12,853 bases of DNA, taken from Saccoglossus kowalevskii (Eukaryota; Hemichordata; Enteropneusta; Harrimaniidae). The notes below the pieces were generated by a model. It saw nothing but the letters and a program-made list of their open reading frames with translations, was not told where the DNA came from and ran no database searches. A program made the position numbers and the translations under genes. The first letter of the stretch is position 1. The number at the start of each line of letters is the position of its first letter. Positions 10,101-12,853 of the stretch are shown here, one piece after another. The DNA lies in NCBI RefSeq assembly GCF_000003605.2, contig NW_003120930.1, forward strand, positions 9,820 through 22,672, in the 5' to 3' direction.

Positions 10101-11975
10101 AGCGAACAAAAAATGGTCGATTTCAAATATACTTTACTGTTACCGAGTTGATTGAACAAAGTGTCATAATTTCAGATAATAATAATAATTGAGCCATTTT
10201 AAACTTTAAACAAAATATTCGAAAAAAGTAACGAAGCTGATTTAGAAAATCTTTTTTTTTTCTAAAAAAAATTATATTGTGGACTTTGTTAAACATCATA
10301 TGCAAATTTAAATTGAATGAATATCATCAACCAAACACTATAACATATTCATAAAGATATATTATTATAAAGAATATAGTATTGTTTGATGATTGTCATA
10401 TTTTTGAAATCCGTTTTCCTTTCTTACCACTCGCGTATTATTACTAGTGTGAAGTCCGAAATTTCTACATTTACCTGAAAGTGACGAGCATTTCTAGCTA
10501 CACATATTTATATATGTATCATATAATGTGTGTACAGTGACATATTTATTATCATTTTTATTATAGTTTATCCAAAGCTTTATCTTTGTGAGTACAATTA
10601 CTGCTTGAATGGTGGAACATGTGTACCTATTTTTGACACATATACATGTATTTGCCCCAAAGGATTTACAGGAAGCCTGTGTGACATTGGTAAATAAGTG
10701 AATTGAAGTTTGTGCAATTTATTGCAAATATTTTTGATACATTTAACACGAGTCCACAAGAAATACTTTTCAGGGTGTTCTATTGATATATATTTTCATG
10801 AAATGACAATCTTGCTCTATGTATTGTGAAATATATATATATACATATTCACAATATATATAAATTATTATAAATTATTAACACATATACCCGTGAGTGT
10901 ATCTGTAAAGATATCAAAGTCATCGTCTGTGCCGTGTGTATGTGTATTCGTTGTTACATAGTTTACTGAAACGCCTACACTGTAAATACACCAATCAATA
11001 CAATAGAAGGATACTAATAAATCTAATTGTAGTAACAAAAACGTAATTCACCCAAATATACTTAAAAGTGTTGAAGAGAATTTCATTCTTATTCAAAAGT
11101 ATAATGTTATTCTGCAGCTGTAATAGTTATCTGTGATATTATACTCCCATTTCTACAGTTCTTTGAAAATACTAGACTGAAGTTGAAACCAACAATGTCA
11201 CATTCAAGTGGTGATAATAGGAACTAGTTAGTGGGGAGAGCTATGTTATTCAGTAGTCAATTATTGTTTTCTTTTCAGGTGGTTTGTATAAGTAAAGCAA
11301 TGAACCTAACTCAAGTACATACTGGCATACATACTTAGTTTCAATAATTTGACCTGGGTACATACACATATCTCCACTGACTAGTCCCTTTATGTTGTGC
11401 TTTGGTATATACATCGCAGAGCACTGAGCAGGGTGATACTTTCTTACTTAACCATGTCCTAATTTTTACAGGTATACCATTTATAGTTAAATTGTCAACA
11501 GAGATGGCCAAACCTAGCGTGGTGTGCCAAACACAGGACGCTTCTGTGGCTACATATGATGATGTGAGAAACGGCCAAATGTTTGCTGTTAATAGTGAAG
11601 GATATGGTTGGACTGTCGATGGCATGAGAAGAACTTATGACACAATATTTAATATGATTGAAGTAGAAGGAATTGGTGTATACGCCATGTATGAATTATA
11701 TATTAAAGGGACTAGTTCTAGATTTGTAGAACGAAAATCGGTTTTCTGTACTCCCATTTCAGGTTATTGGATATGTCAGTTGTGCTTCTATTATGTTGTG
11801 CATTATTTGTATGCTAATACATCACATGCAAATTGTATTGGTAATTTCATTTTAAAAGCATATTATTCTATGTAATATTACAGAAAGCAGTGGCAAACAA
11901 CTGTTCCCATTTGGATTCATGGATGGTAGAGCTATATCAGAAACTCAACTGATAACAGTAAGCAGTCTAGTCCTG
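1084..11975 (+). CDS. Multi-exon secreted mosaic protein (gene model, 3' partial): signal peptide-trefoil-discoidin-like-kringle-EGF-Link-like-NIDO-like
   Basis: Gene-level model joining eight exons: 1084-1141, 4813-4959, 6212-6514, 7552-7812, 8071-8349, 10567-10689, 11472-11762 and 11884-11975. Coding length is 1554 bases, 518 codons, with no internal stop. All seven joined introns are phase 1, so every internal exon has a length divisible by three and could be shuffled without changing frame. That consistency is the strongest evidence that these exons belong to one transcript. The modules are extracellular and disulfide-rich, and the first exon supplies a hydrophobic leader, so the product should be secreted or membrane-anchored. 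The 3' end lies outside the window. Function is inferred only: glycan, matrix or cell-surface binding. No catalytic domain is seen; a kringle without a downstream protease domain in view does not imply a protease. Exon joining is by eye, and a missed small exon or alternative splice site is possible. Confidence 0.68.
1271..1782. mobile_element. MITE-like nonautonomous element rich in TTACG motifs
   Basis: The 7-bp sequence ttcatag occurs directly on both sides (1264-1270 and 1783-1789), consistent with a target-site duplication. The left end begins AGGGGAGG and the right end, read on the other strand, begins GAGGGTTAT, a weak GAGGG-type inverted terminus. The interior is dominated by degenerate TTACG/GTACG motifs spaced irregularly and ends in three copies of the 7-mer acgttga (about 1747-1770). 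No transposase frame is present; the 77-codon frame at 1381-1614 shows no domain. Length and duplication would suit a hAT-like nonautonomous element, but the termini are poor. Confidence 0.5.
2655..2670 (-). promoter_or_regulatory. Histone-type mRNA 3' stem-loop (orphan)
   Basis: The minus strand reads GGCCCTTTTCAGAGCC, one base from the canonical animal histone 3' stem-loop with its TTTC loop; the change makes one C-A mismatch in the six-base-pair stem. It is preceded by AAAAC and followed by ACAAC, like the conserved flanks. A purine-rich CGAAAGAGAA starts about 11 bases further on, at the position of the histone downstream element that pairs with U7 snRNA. No histone coding sequence lies upstream on that strand in this window; the nearest minus-strand gene is the broken transposase ending about 230 bases away. 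Confidence 0.65.
2903..3918 (-). pseudogene. Tc1/mariner/IS630-type DDE transposase, frameshifted
   Basis: On the minus strand three overlapping frames together cover one DDE transposase of about 335 codons, starting after an in-frame stop near 3918. From the N-terminus: a GRGAGG stretch and a helix-turn-helix-like segment ending KPSIYLKEI, first catalytic Asp in HCLDESSV, TVNLFVS, DIIDGQS, then (second frame) NGFEMVNFF and second catalytic Asp in VILDNCGFH, then (third frame) GVELVFQ, IPQFN and catalytic Glu in CELWF. The first frameshift is an extra base in an AAA run (3301-3303), the second lies in a CT dinucleotide run (3153-3160). No clear initiating Met context is seen. Spacing from the second Asp to the Glu is about 38 residues, subject to the frameshift. 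The element sits in intron 1 opposite to the host gene. I could not find terminal inverted repeats by eye, so the ends of the transposon are not defined. Confidence 0.87.
4813..4959 (+). CDS. Exon 2: P-type trefoil domain
   Basis: This 147-bp exon lies between the acceptor tttgattcttttag (ending 4812) and a GTAATA donor at 4960, phase 1 at both ends. The translation contains all six cysteines of a P-type trefoil module in order: RCF, ISC, VQC, the adjacent pair in NCCWD, and TCF. The diagnostic CCWD and the arginine two residues before the second cysteine are present. The spacing between Cys2 and Cys3 is 11 residues, about two more than usual, and between Cys5 and Cys6 is 7, shorter than usual, so it is a divergent but complete module of roughly 46 residues (model residues 22-68). 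Trefoil modules form compact three-loop folds that bind glycans in mucus or in secreted enzymes. It would follow the signal peptide directly, near the mature N-terminus. A VSE sequon-like NVS offers a possible N-glycosylation site. Confidence 0.86.
4960..6211 (+). other. Intron 2 (trefoil to discoidin-like)
   Basis: A phase-1 intron of about 1.25 kb. It holds a short 10-bp tandem repeat (ttagaacaaa, about three units, 5131-5159) and, at its 3' end, two decayed copies of the next exon's start. The open frame at 5277-5525 follows an acceptor-like site, but in the required phase it stops after about 12 codons, so I do not call it an exon. Confidence 0.6.
5963..6257 (+). repeat. Three 98-99 bp tandem copies carrying splice acceptor and exon start
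   Basis: Copies lie at 5963-6060, 6061-6159 and 6160-6257, each starting taatgattgaaacatt, with only a few substitutions and one inserted A between them. Each copy includes the polypyrimidine/acceptor segment ending in ttgcag (at 6014, 6113 and 6211) and about 45 bp of exon. In copies 1 and 2 the coding frame runs into TGA at the copy junction; only copy 3 continues into the open exon, where taatgattg becomes taatgatgg. Confidence 0.95.
6212..6514 (+). CDS. Exon 3: N-terminal half of a divergent discoidin/F5-8C-like domain
   Basis: The exon runs from an acceptor (tacaatattgcag, ending 6211) to a good GTGAGT donor at 6515, phase 1 at both ends, 101 codons. The C-terminal part reads LEMHFEKRVMIDSVRILTR, which has the alternating pattern of the F5/8 type C core strand (a W/L-x-VDLG-like strand followed by V-x-I-x-x-R). 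The joined codon leads straight into ERLKF of the next exon, as expected for the region after that arginine in discoidin domains. The first 40 or so residues match nothing I recognise. A second phase-1 acceptor at gggcag (ending 6256) would shorten the exon by 15 codons; both sit inside a tandemly duplicated segment, so the true start is uncertain. Exon status is well supported by the open frame and phases; the domain name is moderate at best. Confidence 0.6.
6515..7551 (+). other. Intron 3 (inside the discoidin-like domain)
   Basis: A phase-1 intron of about 1.04 kb splitting the two halves of the discoidin-like domain. It contains a short AT-rich tract at about 6703-6730 and a run of ten G at 6783-6792. 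A frame open from about 7332 into exon 4 lacks a usable acceptor at its start. Confidence 0.6.
7552..7812 (+). CDS. Exon 4: C-terminal half of the discoidin/F5-8C-like domain
   Basis: A strong acceptor (gtttttatttaacag, ending 7551) and a consensus GTGAGT donor at 7813 bound an 87-codon exon in phase 1 at both ends. It starts ERLKFTSVNGVDQTFG, contains two cysteines (LPCANW and HYFCG), and closes with GIHIYEIEVY. In F5/8 type C and fucolectin-like domains the second half has the pattern R-L, a V-x-V strand, a disulfide-linked cysteine pair, a G-R/Y-x-V-x-I strand, and a terminal L-x-L-C-E-V-E-V-Y strand; all have recognisable counterparts here, with the last Cys replaced by Tyr. Joined to exon 3 it gives one domain of about 175-190 residues, somewhat longer than the usual 150. 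Such domains bind sugars, lipids or proteins outside the cell. The frame stays open upstream to about 7332, but the splice site and phase argue against using that part. Confidence 0.68.
8071..8349 (+). CDS. Exon 5: kringle domain
   Basis: The exon lies between the acceptor ttttaatttcatag (ending 8070) and a perfect GTAAGT donor at 8350, phase 1 at both ends, 93 codons. Kringle landmarks appear in order: the first cysteine in DECFW, NGEDYRG (family pattern NG-x-x-YRG), the second cysteine followed by W (KCLPW), a histidine (LHIY), the hallmark ENYCRANYP (family NYCRNPD), and FCCT where kringles have WCYT. Closing cysteines follow in NCMTCDIG and GSKC. That is eight cysteines against the usual six, and the W-to-F and Y-to-C changes in the WCYT motif are unusual. 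Kringles are triple-looped protein- or ligand-binding modules found in plasma proteases, ROR receptors and other surface proteins. The single-exon 1-1 organisation is somewhat unusual, since many vertebrate kringles are split by an intron. Confidence 0.82.
8350..10566 (+). other. Intron 5 (kringle to EGF)
   Basis: A phase-1 intron of about 2.2 kb. It contains nested inverted repeats at 8471-8540 (tatttgga with tccaaata enclosing gatttga with tcaaatc) and a tRNA-like T-arm at 9011-9027. The rest is AT-rich and I see no exon in the required phase. A good acceptor at 9240 leads to short frames only. Confidence 0.5.
8945..9034 (+). repeat. tRNA-like remnant, possibly a SINE head
   Basis: Bases 9011-9027, gtgagttcgaatctcac, form a perfect tRNA T-arm: five base pairs closing the seven-base loop ttcgaat, which also matches the RNA polymerase III B box. 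Upstream, tagatctgattataga at 8949 resembles a tRNA D-arm/A box, and the flanking tattaga and gttaata could pair in six of seven positions as an acceptor stem. The distance between the boxes is too long for an ordinary tRNA and no anticodon stem is clear, so I do not call a functional tRNA. Confidence 0.35.
10567..10689 (+). CDS. Exon 6: EGF-like domain
   Basis: A 123-bp exon, one module exactly, between the acceptor atttttattatag (ending 10566) and a GTAAAT donor at 10690, phase 1 at both ends. The cysteine spacing is C-x4-C-x5-C-x8-C-x1-C-x8-C, a textbook EGF fold, with the NGGTC turn, aromatic residues in TYTC, and CPKGFTGSLC near the end. It lacks the D-x-D/N-E calcium-binding start, so it is a non-calcium-binding EGF module. 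It lies about 2.2 kb after the kringle exon and about 0.8 kb before the Link-like exon. Role within the protein: a rigid spacer or protein-interaction module. Confidence 0.92.
10690..11471 (+). other. Intron 6 (EGF to Link-like)
   Basis: A phase-1 intron of about 0.8 kb. It contains an AT-rich hairpin at 10823-10855 (attgtgaa paired with ttcacaat around a TA-rich loop). An acceptor at ttttcttttcag (ending 11279) leads to a stop after four codons in the required phase and is not used in my model. Confidence 0.6.
11472..11762 (+). CDS. Exon 7: Link-like domain lacking one disulfide
   Basis: The acceptor cctaatttttacag ends at 11471. The chosen end uses CAG|GTTATT with the donor at 11763, phase 1, giving exactly 97 codons, the size of a Link module. 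Visible Link features: STEMAKPSVVC (family pattern A-x-x-x-C), ASVATYDDV (family A-x-L-A-T/S-Y-x-Q-L), GYGWTVDGM (family C-x-x-GWL-x-DG), then EGIGVYAMY and a closing VFCTP (family YCF-x-P). Cys1 and Cys4 are present, while the residues at Cys2 (before GW) and Cys3 are not cysteine. Link modules bind hyaluronan in vertebrates; with the inner disulfide absent the ligand here cannot be assumed. The 3' boundary is uncertain: GTGTAT at 11676 and GTAATT at 11841 are also phase-1 donors, but the first would remove the last cysteine and the second adds hydrophobic residues with no module character. Confidence 0.62.
11884..11975 (+). CDS. Exon 8: possible start of a NIDO (nidogen-like) domain
   Basis: The acceptor tgtaatattacag ends at 11883 and a consensus GTAAGT donor starts at 11976. 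Entering in phase 1, the exon reads SSGKQLFPFGFMDGRAISET and continues ten further codons to VSSLVL. The L-F/Y-P-F/Y-G-x-x-x-GD-type opening followed by a polar stretch and a beta strand resembles the beginning of NIDO domains in nidogen, tectorin and SNED-type proteins. If so the rest of the domain is in exons beyond the window. The exon ends in phase 0, breaking the phase-1 run, as expected if the intron cuts inside a domain rather than between modules. A second donor (GTAAGC at 11958), also phase 0, would shorten it by six codons. The NIDO assignment rests on a short stretch and may be wrong; the exon itself is better supported. Confidence 0.5.
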
Positions 11976-12430
11976 GTAAGTATGAAGTAATCCTAATTGT
12001 TTCGCTGTAAATATTTTAATGTGAGAATATGGATAACCTTGATTGCTGTACGCCTAGACCTGTAACATAATAATGGGCTGAGTAGTACACAATGTTTTGT
12101 TATTGTGTTAACTTGTGTTCCAAAGGTACAATATACGACATAGATCCCGGTATTTTGTTATTAACATTATTTATGTTTTTCTGTGGAAGAACTGTAGCAC
12201 CAATGTCTAATGCCACAAAATGATTATAACCATAAATGACTAAAATACCAGCACAAAGACTAAAGACCGACACAACATGAGCTATATACCCTCAGCTACA
12301 AATAATAATCCAAAGTTTCACACACAGACCTATATATAAGAGCAACAACTTTGTTAGATCATAATTATTTAGAAACAGACAAATGTATCAGCGTATCTAA
12401 GAATCCTTCTCTGGCATAGGTCATGTAAGC
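11976..12430 (+). other. Start of intron 8, noncoding
   Basis: Begins with the GTAAGT donor of the last visible exon. No further exon with a plausible acceptor and phase-0 frame is seen before the satellite at the right edge. Confidence 0.5.
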
Positions 12431-12853
12431 TTGCGAATCGATTCATCTTGTCAGTTTCTCAGTGGATATAGTCGGGCAATCGATATATCGTGTCAGTTTC
12501 TCAGTGGACATAGGGAGTTATTTATAGGTGAGAACAGTCACTCTGACGCACGTGAGAATAATGCCACGTCTGGTTGTTAACATTTACGTTATAGTGACTA
12601 CAATGTCACCCTTGAATTATACTGTGTTAAGCGAGAACACACGTAAAAATACCCATCCTCACGCGTACACGTGACTAAGGTCGATTTCCGGTCCAACTGA
12701 CGTACGTGAGAATTACGTGGGCATGGTAATTTTTTGCATTTTAAATACCTGACATAGGCGGGCAATCGATATATCTTGTCAGTTTCTGAGTGGATATAAA
12801 CGAGCAATTGATTCATCTTGTTAGTTTCGCAGTGGATATAGGCGGGCAATCGA
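12431..12853. repeat. 42-bp minisatellite, interrupted
   Basis: Units at 12431-12472, 12473-12514, 12759-12800 and 12801-12842, plus a partial fifth from 12843 to the window end, share the core cgggcaatcgat, cttgtcagtttctcagtgg and atatagg. The period is exactly 42, so the minus strand is open through it and gives a 14-residue periodic peptide; I consider that frame incidental. Confidence 0.93.
12515..12750. mobile_element. 236-bp insertion in the minisatellite with 8-bp flanking repeat
   Basis: The insert separates minisatellite copies 2 and 3. The 8-mer gacatagg is present directly before it (12507-12514) and directly after it (12751-12758). The other complete units have gatatagg or close variants at this place, so a shared c variant on both flanks supports a target-site duplication. 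The ends are weakly inverted: agttatttata at the left against aggtatttaaa at the right on the other strand. Inside, ctgacgYacgtgagaat occurs twice as a direct repeat (12543-12559 and 12697-12713). An 8-bp duplication is typical of hAT-type elements; no coding sequence is present. Confidence 0.55.

Noticed and set aside
10823-10855. Hairpin attgtgaa/ttcacaat around a TA tract.
   Set aside because: Kept only as an intron note: TA-rich palindromes arise easily in this base composition.
11280-11300. Acceptor-like ttttcttttcag followed by GGTTTGTATAAG.
   Set aside because: The phase-1 reading meets TAA after four codons, so it cannot be an exon of this gene.
11341-11625. Minus-strand 94-codon frame opposite the Link-like exon.
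   Set aside because: Antisense shadow; no recognisable domain, and it runs across the intron boundary on the other strand.
12598-12849. Minus-strand 83-codon frame with a 14-residue periodic repeat.
   Set aside because: The periodicity comes from a 42-bp DNA repeat whose unit is divisible by three; the frame also crosses the inserted element and has no other gene evidence.

Overview
This is AT-rich, gene-sparse DNA from an animal genome. GT-AG splice sites are visible, exons sit 0.1 to 4 kb apart, and introns hold microsatellites, minisatellites and broken DNA transposons. The exons encode secreted-protein modules (trefoil, kringle, EGF, Link-like), so the organism is a metazoan, probably a marine invertebrate. 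A mollusc or other lophotrochozoan is my guess, not something the sequence proves.

The main content is one multi-exon gene on the + strand filling almost the whole window. I assembled it by eye from splice sites and domain signatures. It reads: signal-peptide exon (1043-1141), P-type trefoil exon (4813-4959), two exons forming a divergent discoidin/F5-8C-like domain (6212-6514 and 7552-7812), kringle exon (8071-8349), EGF exon (10567-10689), Link-like exon (11472-11762), and the first part of what looks like a NIDO (nidogen-like) domain (11884-11975). The gene continues past the right edge. Every visible junction from the signal peptide to the NIDO exon is phase 1, so each internal exon is a symmetric 1-1 module, the classic design of exon-shuffled extracellular proteins. 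Joined, the exons give an open frame of about 518 codons without a stop. I do not recognise this domain order as a named gene. I infer a secreted or cell-surface adhesive or recognition protein.

The introns: 1-1042 holds a 30-bp tandem repeat and an ATTT microsatellite. Intron 1 (1142-4812) holds a 512-bp MITE-like element with a 7-bp target duplication, an isolated histone-type 3' stem-loop on the minus strand, and a frameshifted Tc1/mariner/IS630-type transposase on the minus strand (2903-3918). Intron 2 ends in three 98-99 bp tandem copies that duplicate the splice acceptor and exon start of the following exon. The kringle-EGF intron carries a tRNA-like T-arm. The right edge (12431-12853) is a 42-bp minisatellite interrupted by a 236-bp insertion flanked by an 8-bp direct repeat.

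No rRNA, intact tRNA, CRISPR, operon or bacterial feature was seen. No second host gene was found on either strand.
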